A stretch of 37,835 nt of DNA from the NCBI GenBank assembly GCA_027487685.1, contig JAIYDC010000020.1:1-37835 (forward strand), written 5' to 3'. Both the position numbers and the translations under genes were made by a program. Shown here piece by piece: positions 32,116 to 37,835 of this stretch (positions are counted from its first letter, which is position 1; each line of letters starts with the position of its first letter). Below the pieces are notes generated by a model. It saw nothing but the letters and a program-made list of their open reading frames with translations, was not told the DNA's origin and searched no databases. The DNA is from Pseudomonadota bacterium (lineage in GTDB: Bacteria > Bdellovibrionota > Bacteriovoracia > Bacteriovoracales > Bacteriovoracaceae).

Positions 32116-32763
32116 ATGGGGATTCAGAGTTTTGGCGATGCCTTCGACCTCCATAAGCTCCTCCGGGCCCGGGATGTGGCCCGGGACCTCACTTACGCTC
32201 TGGCGGGGAAGCTCGAACCCGGCATGACCGAGGACGATGCCCACGCACTTTATAAAGAGCTCTGCCGCGAACACCCGGTGGAAAAGCAGTGGCACCCACC
32301 AAAACTGCGCTTTGGCCCCAATACGATTTGTAACTTCAAGGACGTCTCGGTCCCCTACGTCTTAAAGGAAGAGGATATCTTCTTCGTGGATATAGGCCCA
32401 GTGGTTGAGGGCCATGAGGCCGACTACGGTGAGACGTTTAGTCTAGGATCTAACTTTGACTTGAAGTTCATCTGCGAGGCCCAGAAGTTGGTCTTTCAAG
32501 AAGTGGCGGACCATTGGCGGAAGACCAAGGCGTCGGGGCCTGAGCTTTACGCCTTTGCTGAAACCCGGGCAAGAGCTCGGGATCTCATGCTAAATTCAGG
32601 TCAAGACGGTCATCGGATAGGTGACTTTCCTCATCATGTTCATTTCCGGGGAGGGCTCACTGAGCATTCAGAAGAGCTGGTGCCTAACGCTTGGATTCTT
32701 GAAATTCATCTCTGGGGTCCGGGGAAGCGGTATGGGGCGTTTTTTGAAGATCTGCTAGTTTAG
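32116..32763 (+). CDS. M24-family metallopeptidase-like protein
   Basis: This 215-aa protein has the pita-bread fold of M24 (Xaa-Pro or methionine aminopeptidase) enzymes. Metal ligands can be placed: Asp and Asp in FVDIGPVVEGHEADYGETF, His in HRIGDFPHHVHF, Glu in WILEIHLWGP, and the last Glu near the C-terminus (AFFEDLL). It is shorter than aminopeptidase P and lacks the creatinase N-domain, so it may act on other small substrates. It starts at ATG right after the yqeY stop and ends the proB operon, followed by a GC-rich hairpin. Confidence 0.85.
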   Translation: MGIQSFGDAFDLHKLLRARDVARDLTYALAGKLEPGMTEDDAHALYKELCREHPVEKQWHPPKLRFGPNTICNFKDVSVPYVLKEEDIFFVDIGPVVEGHEADYGETFSLGSNFDLKFICEAQKLVFQEVADHWRKTKASGPELYAFAETRARARDLMLNSGQDGHRIGDFPHHVHFRGGLTEHSEELVPNAWILEIHLWGPGKRYGAFFEDLLV

Positions 32764-32780
32764 GTCGGGTGCTCATAGGT

Positions 32781-32810
32781 GGGCCCTGCGAGAGGGCCCC
32801 TGCTATTTTG
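32781..32810 (+). terminator. Hairpin after the M24 gene
   Basis: GGGCCCT (32781-32787) pairs with AGGGCCC (32793-32799) around a 5-nt loop; the tail is only weakly T-rich (ATTTTG). It closes the proB operon and touches the end of a minus-strand microprotein gene. Confidence 0.6.
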
Positions 32811-32907
32811 TAGCAACGGCCTGCCGCCGCCGGTACAGGGAGTGCTGAAGAGCAAGGCTAGTCATCATCATCATCATTAGTCCCGCAAGTCCAAACATCA
32901 TTTCCAT
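32803..32907 (-). CDS. Single-helix microprotein with RRR motif, 34 aa
   Basis: ATG at 32905-32907 is preceded by AGGAGA, 8 nt upstream. The 34-residue product starts MEMMFGLAGL, contains five consecutive Met within one hydrophobic stretch that could span the membrane, and ends with a basic tail (HSLYRRRQAVATK). The same plan, down to the Met-Glu start, GLM/GIM near the middle and an Arg-Arg-Arg motif in the tail, recurs in the 30-aa frame at 33604-33696. The layout predicts the N-terminus outside and the basic tail in the cytoplasm. No family is known to me. The long frame that runs through here on the same strand has no ribosome site further upstream, so this short start is preferred. Confidence 0.6.
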   Translation of the reverse strand: MEMMFGLAGLMMMMMTSLALQHSLYRRRQAVATK

Positions 32908-33094
32908 TTGAGGTTCTCCTGTTGCACTCTTATCTTCCTGATGTTCACTTGGGGTCTCCATCCTGGTGACTCCGATGCAAACTCTTAAAGCAGGAATCGT
33001 GCCAAGAAGTTTCAGGAGAAAACCAAGTATTTTGCGGGAACTTGGTGCCACTGTGGCCTTGGTCGGGGCCATTTGCGCTATGGGTGCTGGGCCA

Positions 33095-33547
33095 TTAAGG
33101 GCAGAAGCGGTTCCGGAAGGAGGTCTGGATATCAATCGCTTCCGACTCAAGAGCGTCGTCGTTAAGGTCCCGCTCCTGGTACTTGGACTGAACATAGTGA
33201 ACGAGTTCATGAGCGAGGGAATCGTCGATACACCGGCGAAAACGCGCGTAGTACGTGGGTTCATCGGAAAGGAAAATGGTGTTGTGTCGGGCGCTGAAGG
33301 CGTTAATGATGACGTGAGGCCTGAAACCCCACTGGGGCTCAATCATGTCCTGGAAGACCTCGAGAGGGGTCCGGCTCTCAAGGAGCAAGCTCGGAAGTGG
33401 TAGGTCTTTGCGTTCTTCAAGTCTCTTGGCCTGGAGGACCTCCGCTAGAATGAACTCCAGGGAGTAAGTGAGTTTGGCCGGTGCTGGTGCGGCAGTGGCC
33501 GAGAGTGAGGTGGCGGCTATGAGACTTAAGGCAAGAAGGGTTTTCAT
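33095..33547 (-). CDS. Secreted HExxH-motif protein (putative metallopeptidase), 150 aa
   Basis: The protein has a signal peptide (MKTLLALSLIAATSLSATA, cleavage near residue 20) and a gluzincin-like zinc motif HELVH at residues 113-117, within DDSLAHELVHYVQSKY, followed by ALESEAIDIQ, in which a Glu can be the third zinc ligand. A small peptidase domain of about 110 residues is likely, exported to the periplasm or outside. I cannot name the family. The ATG at 33545-33547 has no clear ribosome site. It lies between two related microprotein genes on the same strand (gaps of 56 and 187 bp), and the three may form one unit. Confidence 0.82.
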   Translation of the reverse strand: MKTLLALSLIAATSLSATAAPAPAKLTYSLEFILAEVLQAKRLEERKDLPLPSLLLESRTPLEVFQDMIEPQWGFRPHVIINAFSARHNTIFLSDEPTYYARFRRCIDDSLAHELVHYVQSKYQERDLNDDALESEAIDIQTSFRNRFCP

Positions 33548-33603
33548 GGAGCAAGACTATAACCCCAGAGATCGCCTGGAACAACCTCCCCTATAAAAAA
33601 GGT

Positions 33604-33696
33604 CTACTTCCGGCGGCGTGTGAGCCGTTGAAAGATGAGAGAAAAGCTCACCGAGGAGATCATAATTCCACCGAGGACAAGCAGTTCTTCTTCCAT
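33604..33696 (-). CDS. Single-helix microprotein ending in RRRK, 30 aa
   Basis: ATG at 33694-33696 has a strong ribosome site TAGGAGG. The 30-residue product reads MEEELLVLGGIMISSVSFS at the start, then a short hydrophobic stretch and a basic end (FQRLTRRRK). It aligns with the 34-aa microprotein at 32803 with one gap: Met-Glu start, Leu-x-Gly, Leu/Ile-Met, Ser, Leu and Arg-Arg-Arg all coincide. It is the first gene of the set microprotein, HExxH protein, microprotein. It probably inserts in the inner membrane with the basic tail inside. No family is known to me. Confidence 0.65.
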   Translation of the reverse strand: MEEELLVLGGIMISSVSFSLIFQRLTRRRK

Positions 33697-34135
33697 TGAG
33701 GCCTCCTATTAAGAAGTTAAAAAAGGTGGTTCTTCCTTGAACCGGGTGGGCCCGTCTATCCGTGGACTCTCACCGCTCTTTTCCATGAGACAATTTTAAA
33801 AACTTAGAATTCATCCTGAATCTGTGCTGACCCCTACCATCCTGGCGGAGGAACTCGCTGATTCGAAATAAGACTGAGCATGAACCGTGCCAAGCATGGC
33901 ACCTTGCACTTCTGAAGAGTTGCACCGACTCAGGGCCGCACCGGTGTCGGGCGGGCACCGGTTCGGCCGACACCAGGGCCATCATGGGGGCGAAGAAGTT
34001 GAGTACGATGAAATGGTAAAGACCATGAGAAAAAGTTAATCCGGGGGTCTTGTGAAGTTTTGCGTTCCATGAAACCATCAAAGAAGAAAGGGAGTTCAAG
34101 ACGAACTCTCTCATCTCACCAGGAGGGTGAAGGTC
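33697..34135. other. 440-bp gap with several hairpins and no supported gene
   Basis: I see no convincing gene here. There are perfect short hairpins: GTGCCA-AGCA-TGGCAC (33887-33902), GGTGTCGG with CCGACACC (33943-33974), and GAGTTC-AAGAC-GAACTC (34092-34108) just before the ribosome site of the next gene. A short open stretch in the middle of the plus strand reads LTPTILAEELADSK without a start, like a gene remnant. The region could hold a small RNA or decayed genes; no known RNA family is recognised. Confidence 0.4.
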
Positions 34136-34393
34136 ATGGCCCCACACTACTACCTCATGAAGTCTAAGAAGATCCTCCGCCTCGAGGCCGATACGGACTT
34201 CGCGGCCCTCCCGCTTCCCGTGCGCTTGAGGGTCTTAGACGACGAGGACGTCACGGCGCTGGACCAGAACCAGGCCAACTGGCGCGTGGTTATCTTCCGT
34301 GACGAGATCATGGACCTTGAAGAATTCAACACCTGGCTCTCCGACCCCGAGTCTTCCCAGGATGAAGTCGACTTTGAGCAAATCGCCAACTAA
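34136..34393 (+). CDS. Acidic hypothetical protein, 85 aa
   Basis: ATG 34136 follows a strong ribosome site AGGAGGG (34121-34127); the in-frame GTG 34127 overlaps that site and is not used. The product is small, soluble and acidic in its second half (DDEDVTALDQNQ, FRDEIMDLEEF, PESSQDEVDFEQ) after a basic start (MAPHYYLMKSKK). No family is recognised. It lies 129 bp upstream of the sigma-factor gene on the same strand, with a weak hairpin in between, so a link to that sigma factor (for example as an accessory protein) is possible but unproven. Confidence 0.75.
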   Translation: MAPHYYLMKSKKILRLEADTDFAALPLPVRLRVLDDEDVTALDQNQANWRVVIFRDEIMDLEEFNTWLSDPESSQDEVDFEQIAN

Positions 34394-34458
34394 GCTTGGC
34401 ACAAAACACCTAGTAAACTTTTCAAAAGAACCTGCCGCGCACTCTAAGCTATTGAACT

Positions 34459-34481
34459 CTGGAAAGAGCGAAATTTTCCAG
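34459..34481 (+). terminator. Weak hairpin between the 85-aa gene and the sigma gene
   Basis: CTGGAAA (34459-34465) pairs with TTTCCAG (34475-34481) around a 9-nt loop; the following bases (CGTTTACG) are only weakly T-rich. It may be a terminator or attenuator. Confidence 0.35.
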
Positions 34482-34497
34482 CGTTTACGTGTCACAA

Positions 34498-34520
34498 TGG
34501 CCTCATCTCACAGGAGGCCA
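34498..34520 (+). promoter_or_regulatory. Hairpin enclosing the ribosome site of the sigma-factor gene
   Basis: TGGCCTC (34498-34504) and GAGGCCA (34514-34520) form a perfect 7-bp stem with a 9-nt loop, 2 nt before the ATG. The 3' arm contains the Shine-Dalgarno sequence GGAGG (34513-34517). Such a fold would hide the site, so translation may respond to temperature, a trans-acting RNA or a protein. Confidence 0.55.
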
Positions 34521-34522
34521 GT

Positions 34523-35224
34523 ATGCAGAACACGAACCCACAAGAGACTTCTCGGCAGGACATCATAAAAAATTTCATGCCCTCAATTCGGTACTGGGCC
34601 AAGCACTACCACTACCAGTACCACCAGGTACTTGAGTTCGAAGACCTGGTCATGGTGGGAGTGATAGGGCTCATCGATGCCATGAACAAGTACAAGAAAG
34701 AAAAAAAGAACCAGTTTAAGACCTATGCTGAGTTCCGGATCCGTGGCGAGATTATCGATGAGCTCCGGAAGCAGGACTGGATGACCCGGTCTGAGCGCAA
34801 TAAGCAGAAAAAATATAAGAAAGCGAAGGGCAACCTGACTGAGGAGCTGGGTCGTGCTCCGACTAGTAATGAGATGTCTAACGTTCTGCCGTTTAAGTCG
34901 CGGGACATGGTACGAATGGAACAATACGAGAGTGGGGATACAATCAAGCAGTACGTCGAGGGAGAAACGTTTCATCAGTCCACTCTCCAAAACCATGAGT
35001 TTGAGAGTTATAGCTTAAAGAAGACATTGAGTGTGGTGATGGATCAGCTCCCGCGGAACATGCAGTTGATTCTGACTCTGAAGTACTTTGAGGATCTTAA
35101 CTTCTTCGAGATCTCGAAGGTGGTGAATCTTTCCGAGGGACGGATCTGTCAGCTTCACGCTGAGGCGTTAGAGCTTTTGAAGTCCTACCTTGATGAGCAG
35201 CAGGTCGATATTCTTGCGGCTTAG
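34523..35224 (+). CDS. FliA-like alternative sigma factor (sigma-70 family)
   Basis: This 233-aa protein has sigma-70 region 2 (about 15-85: LEFEDLVMVGVIGLIDAMNKY and FKTYAEFRIRGEIIDELRKQDW), region 3 (about 90-150: RKAPTSNEM-type helix NLTEELGRAPTSNEM), and region 4 (about 165-225: LPRNMQLILTLKYFEDLNFFEISKVVNLSEGRICQLHAEALELL). The layout and IRGEIIDELRKQDW are typical of the FliA/WhiG group, which directs flagellar or developmental genes. No anti-sigma gene or flagellar gene is next to it, so it is an orphan here. Its start is fixed by AGGAGG at 34512-34517. A decayed partial copy lies 1.5 kb downstream. Confidence 0.93.
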   Translation: MQNTNPQETSRQDIIKNFMPSIRYWAKHYHYQYHQVLEFEDLVMVGVIGLIDAMNKYKKEKKNQFKTYAEFRIRGEIIDELRKQDWMTRSERNKQKKYKKAKGNLTEELGRAPTSNEMSNVLPFKSRDMVRMEQYESGDTIKQYVEGETFHQSTLQNHEFESYSLKKTLSVVMDQLPRNMQLILTLKYFEDLNFFEISKVVNLSEGRICQLHAEALELLKSYLDEQQVDILAA

Positions 35225-35266
35225 AAAAAAACGCTGAGAGAATATTTTAAAAAGTTATTCTCTCAG
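35224..35266 (-). terminator. Intrinsic terminator reading the minus strand
   Basis: CTGAGAGAAT (35234-35243) pairs perfectly with ATTCTCTCAG (35257-35266). On the minus strand the stem is followed by a run of seven T (GCGTTTTTTTC), while the plus strand has none after it. It therefore best fits termination of a minus-strand transcript and begins on the stop codon of the frame at 35263. Confidence 0.7.
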
Positions 35267-35577
35267 AATTTAGATAATAACGGAATCAAGGGGATTAATG
35301 AGTCACACGCAACGGTAACGACACATCTCGCCCTTGAAATATATCTCACTCCGGGGATTACCTCTCTACTAGACTCACGACACTGAGATGGACTGTGCCC
35401 ATTTCTAGCAGCGATCTCCAATGCTTTAAATCTTGCAAAACAGCACTTACCCAAGCTGTTATTTGGCATCGTCCAAAATCCTGACACACGAATGTAATTC
35501 GTTCTATGAGCATGTGAAGCTCTCAGAATCCGTTCAATAATTAAATGAATTAAAACAAGCAGTGGACACGTGGCCAC
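35263..35577 (-). pseudogene. Remnant of a small Cys-containing secreted-protein gene
   Basis: The frame is open for 104 codons and its C-terminal half resembles the mature part of the secreted protein at 37180-37461: SGFWT against SGGFQTT, a Cys followed by ALEIAARNGHSPSQC against a Cys and ARIYASGRGYTTDQC, and ARCVVTVAC against RHCQVVIAC. The Cys spacings agree within a few residues. The N-terminal part, however, has no signal peptide and no ribosome site, so the exported form seems to be lost, or the start is undetected. A good minus-strand terminator sits on its stop codon, suggesting that a transcript still ends here. In-frame ATG at 35470-35472 would give 69 aa. Confidence 0.45.
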
Positions 35578-35603
35578 ATCAGTATCTGACGAGGAGAATT
35601 TAT

Positions 35604-36080
35604 ATGAATCTTAAAGCTCAAGTTTTGATTGTGGCATTCCTTCAAATTGGAGCCTCGGCCCAAGCGGCCAACGAAACGTATCCGGTTGCCCCAGGCCATC
35701 GATGCGCACAAGGATACGCCCATAACGGAGTGATAACTAATGGATATGGCACGTGCATTAAACTAGGCGCATTCAACGAATACCATTTAGGTCAAGGTCA
35801 GCCTTGTGGAGCGGGGTACGCACACAATGGAGTCATCACCAACGGATACGGAACGTGCATTAAACTTGGCGCGTTTAACGAATACTACGTAGGTCAGGGC
35901 CAGAGGTGTGGAGCTGGATACGCGCACAACGGATTAATCACGAACGGATATGGCACTTGCATTAAACTTGGCGCGTATACCGAATACCAGGTAGCTCCCG
36001 GTCAGCCTTGTGGAGCAGGATATGCAAGCAACGGAATAATGACGAACGGCTATGGAACATGCTTCAAAGTGGGAAATTAA
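35604..36080 (+). CDS. Secreted protein of four 34-residue Cys-pair repeats, 158 aa
   Basis: ATG 35604 follows the ribosome site GAGGAG (35591-35596). A signal peptide (about 1-21, cleavage after GASAQA) precedes four tandem units, at residues 26-59, 60-93, 94-127 and 128-158 (the last is cut short). Each unit has two cysteines 16 residues apart, in CGAGYAHNGVITNGYGTC, followed by a KLGA(F/Y)xE spacer. The Cys pair probably closes a disulfide within each unit, giving a rigid secreted rod or adhesive module. Units differ by many silent changes, so the repeat is old and kept at protein level. I recognise no family. The gene stands alone in the accessory end of the window. Confidence 0.88.
   Translation: MNLKAQVLIVAFLQIGASAQAANETYPVAPGHRCAQGYAHNGVITNGYGTCIKLGAFNEYHLGQGQPCGAGYAHNGVITNGYGTCIKLGAFNEYYVGQGQRCGAGYAHNGLITNGYGTCIKLGAYTEYQVAPGQPCGAGYASNGIMTNGYGTCFKVGN
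35679..36077 (+). repeat. Tandem repeat of about 102 bp, four units
   Basis: Units begin at 35679, 35781, 35883 and 35985, the last about 93 bp. All lie in one frame of the gene and encode the 34-residue units. Confidence 0.9.
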
Positions 36081-36172
36081 TATCCCCCATAGCCTGAGTT
36101 GCAGGTTGGGTCTTCAGGGCCCGCCTGCCTACGCTCCGCTTTATCAGATCCCGAAGGAGGACTGTTTTAATA

Positions 36173-36209
36173 TGAGGATATGTTGTGCATGAATGCCTTC
36201 ATATCCTCA
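36173..36209. repeat. 10-bp perfect inverted repeat between two convergent genes
   Basis: TGAGGATATG (36173-36182) pairs with CATATCCTCA (36200-36209), with an inner GCAT-GA-ATGC. It lies in the 149-bp gap between the repeat protein and the minus-strand gene at 36230. No T-run follows on either strand; a terminator role is possible. Confidence 0.45.
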
Positions 36210-36229
36210 GTTAGTGCGAAAAAACAAAG

Positions 36230-36568
36230 CTAGTTCTTAATAACTACAGATCGACAATAACCATCAAGCTTTAAATTACTCGCTGTCATGATCGCATTTT
36301 CTGCAGCCAAGTCCTGACTTGGTAGATTGGCATTTTCCTCGACCCATTGTGATCCATAGGTAGAGATGCAAAATTGCTCCTCAGGTGAATCACTTGAAAC
36401 AGGTTTGGTAAATGGGAAAGACCGAATATCTTCGACACGCGAGTAAACACGATAGCTCCCATAACATTCACCGTTCGATTTTGCTACGTAGCAAATCAGA
36501 GGAACTTCCTCTGATTGCGCTTGCAAAACGCCTGCACTTAATAAAAAAAACGCTAAAAGTAATTTCAT
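36230..36568 (-). CDS. Small secreted protein with four cysteines, 112 aa
   Basis: I place the start at ATG 36566-36568, where a signal peptide begins (MKLLLAFFLLSAGVLQA, cleavage before QSEE); a longer frame adds a segment without a ribosome site. The mature part is about 95 residues with cysteines in PLICYVAKSNGECYG, EQFCIST and GYCRSVV, likely two disulfides. Acidic and aromatic residues alternate. I know no family. It has the same style as the secreted proteins at 28142 and 37180 (short mature part, paired Cys, C-terminal CxxVVI-like strand) but no clear alignment to them. Confidence 0.8.
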   Translation of the reverse strand: MKLLLAFFLLSAGVLQAQSEEVPLICYVAKSNGECYGSYRVYSRVEDIRSFPFTKPVSSDSPEEQFCISTYGSQWVEENANLPSQDLAAENAIMTASNLKLDGYCRSVVIKN

Positions 36569-36752
36569 AGATACCCCCGAAGTGCAATGGCAAAAATTCA
36601 TTCATGTGTCGCAGAAAACAATACTCATCATTGTAAGAGAGTTCATTAAATTTTCCAATCCTGCATACACTCAAACTAATTTACTCAACTGCCTCTCTTT
36701 GAGGGAATTGCCCCTTTACATGAATCACACAGGACTCTAGGAGAATTGCTCG

Positions 36753-37099
36753 ATGCAATTCAGCACTTTCACATCGGGCTAGCCTTAATCGCCGCCCCTA
36801 CGCTCTGCCGTTTAAGTCGCGGACGTGATCCGGATCGAGCTGTACAAGAGCGGCGATACCATTCAGCAACATATCCAAGAGAAACGTTAAATCAACCCAA
36901 TCTTCAGAACCGTGAGTTAGAGAGTTACGGCCTTAAGAAGACATTGAGTGTTGTGTTGGATCAGCTGCCGCAGAGCATGCAGTTAATTCAGACCCTAAAG
37001 TACTTCGAGGACCTTAACTTCTTTGAAATTTCGAAAGTCGTGAATCTCTCGGAAGGGAGAATCAAGGATCGGGACAACGTCGACAACCTCCCGGCCTAG
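36753..37099 (+). pseudogene. Decayed partial copy of the FliA-like sigma-factor gene
   Basis: From about 36801 the DNA follows the intact sigma gene (34523-35224). In the best-kept part KKTLSVVLDQ to LSEGRI, 39 of 43 residues agree. Two single-base losses are visible relative to the intact gene, near 36821 (after LPFKSR the frame runs into TGA) and near 36878 (a segment DVIRIELYKSGDTIQQHI then ends in TAA). Region 2 is missing, and the recognition helix of region 4 is cut after SEGRI, so it cannot work as a sigma factor. AGGAG and ATGCA at 36739-36757 recall the start of the intact gene, but the first frame stops after nine codons. Confidence 0.85.
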
Positions 37100-37179
37100 A
37101 GAGAACGGTGTTGAGAAGAAGGGCAAGAGAGGTCTTCTTAAACTTCGTTCACCCTCAGCAAAGGTTCCGATCCTTTAAT

Positions 37180-37461
37180 TCACTCAAGGGCGTCATTACT
37201 GCAGGCGATAACAACTTGACAGTGTCTGTTGAAAGAAACTCCGTTGAATCTAACTTCAGACTCTCTATCTTTTACCCTGCACTGATCGGTTGTGTAGCCT
37301 CTACCACTTGCATAGATTCGAGCGTATTCTTCTGCGACCCCATAATCGGCTTTGCGACAACGGCGTGAGGTTGTTTGGAAACCACCGCTAAAATCTTGAT
37401 CCGCGGCGAACGATGGTAAGGCCATAAGAGTTGCAAAGAGAGCGGAGAATAGTACTTTCAT
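37180..37461 (-). CDS. Small secreted Cys protein, 93 aa
   Basis: ATG at 37459-37461 with GAGAGG upstream gives a signal peptide (MKVLFSALFATLMALPSFA, cleavage before ADQD). The mature part, about 74 residues, has four cysteines in SRRCRKA, TDQCRVK, NRHCQVV and IACSND, likely two disulfides, and a helix (YGVAEEYARIYASGRGY). Its C-terminal half aligns with the remnant at 35263-35577, so the two form a small family in this locus. No function is known; export is well supported. Confidence 0.82.
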   Translation of the reverse strand: MKVLFSALFATLMALPSFAADQDFSGGFQTTSRRCRKADYGVAEEYARIYASGRGYTTDQCRVKDRESEVRFNGVSFNRHCQVVIACSNDALE

Positions 37462-37835
37462 GATGAGACCTCTCAAGATAATGCTTAATAGATAATGATG
37501 GATAGTAGAACGTGAAGTTGTCATGACGAAGGGGTCATGTATTATCTTCTCGTCGCTCGCAGGAACTGACTAAAGAATTCACACCCCCCGCATCAAAATT
37601 AATGCTTGGGAAAGCAAGCTCTTAAGAGCTGATTTAACAGGAAAAAGCGCTCTTATCTAAGATTCACTCTCTCTCTAGATTGTTGCTCGTGCCAAAAATT
37701 GGGTTTCAACGCGAAGTAAAAAGTCAATTAGATCAGCCGCTGTAAGCATTACTGGATGACTAGCTATAATCATCCACACTAAAAACAAACGATTATCCAA
37801 AGCAACCTCTTACCGGTCACAAAAATTCAGACCTC
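37462..37835. other. AT-richer end gap with palindromes and one possible short ORF
   Basis: No large gene is seen. A perfect 14-bp palindrome AGCTCTTAAGAGCT lies at 37617-37630, and TGGATGA with TCATCCA form a 7-bp inverted repeat at 37753-37776. The minus strand carries a 41-codon frame (37675-37800), listed separately. Confidence 0.4.
37675..37800 (-). CDS. Possible small protein, 41 aa
   Basis: A TTG at 37798-37800 has AAGAGG upstream at a normal distance and opens 41 codons. The product has a hydrophobic middle (FLVWMIIASHP) and an amphipathic helix (AADLIDFLLRVETQFLARA), which looks protein-like. In-frame stops bound it on both sides, so it is either a real microprotein or the tail of a decayed gene. 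No family is recognised. Confidence 0.3.
   Translation of the reverse strand: MDNRLFLVWMIIASHPVMLTAADLIDFLLRVETQFLARATI

Noticed and set aside
33896-34039. 47-codon plus-strand frame in the same gap
   Set aside because: No ribosome site; its His/Gly/Arg-rich run comes from the GC-rich hairpin arms.
33770-34147. 125-codon minus-strand frame in the gap before the 85-aa gene
   Set aside because: No clear ribosome site or domain; it overlaps the leader and start of the 85-aa gene, and its sequence is not protein-like in its second half.
36154-36191. Strong AAGGAGG followed by ATG and six codons
   Set aside because: Only six codons before a stop; more likely the leftover of a lost gene start or chance.

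Overview
The window is 37.8 kb of moderately GC-rich chromosomal DNA from a Gram-negative bacterium. Signal peptides, lipoboxes, a PilZ protein, a YajQ protein, a FliA-type sigma factor, a bacterial eRF1-like protein and many small Cys-containing secreted proteins together suggest a Bdellovibrionota-like (former Deltaproteobacteria) organism. This placement is inferred from gene content, not measured. I saw no rRNA, tRNA, CRISPR array, insertion sequence or integrase.

Positions 1-28.1 kb are densely packed housekeeping DNA. In order: a U32 hydroxylation-type protein (partial); a membrane-anchored SGNH/TPR-like protein with a cyclic-nucleotide-binding protein; a tiny lipoprotein; arginine decarboxylase SpeA; a minus-strand operon of a baeRF (eRF1-like) protein, a gamma-carbonic-anhydrase-like protein and YihY; an overlapping plus-strand operon of ROK kinase, a small protein, Maf/YceF and a PhoD-like lipoprotein; a 969-aa secreted protein; SrkA kinase; a PilZ protein; an eIF1-like protein with a DTW-domain RNA modifier; RluE; a SulP transporter; a long U32 protein with a CoA-binding protein; an FAD-linked oxidase; an RlmM-like methyltransferase; a YkgJ-type Cys-cluster protein; secreted endonuclease I; and a two-subunit 3-oxoacid CoA-transferase. 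RNA modification is strongly represented (two U32 proteins, DTW, RluE, RlmM-like). Three convergent gene pairs share one tetranucleotide for both stop codons.

Positions 28.1-32.8 kb hold a small Cys-rich secreted protein and then a proline-biosynthesis run: proB, proA, yajQ, yqeY and an M24 peptidase-family gene, all on the plus strand with tight spacing.

Positions 32.8-37.8 kb look like an accessory region with looser spacing and lower GC. A minus-strand set places a secreted HExxH protein between two 30-34 residue single-helix microproteins that both carry an Arg-Arg-Arg motif at or near the C-terminus. Next come an acidic 85-aa protein and an orphan FliA-like sigma factor whose Shine-Dalgarno sequence lies in a perfect hairpin. 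They are followed by a minus-strand remnant of a Cys-rich protein, a secreted protein made of four 34-residue repeats, two more small secreted proteins, and a decayed partial copy of the sigma gene. This duplication, decay and crowding of small secreted proteins around a sigma factor is the least explained part of the window.
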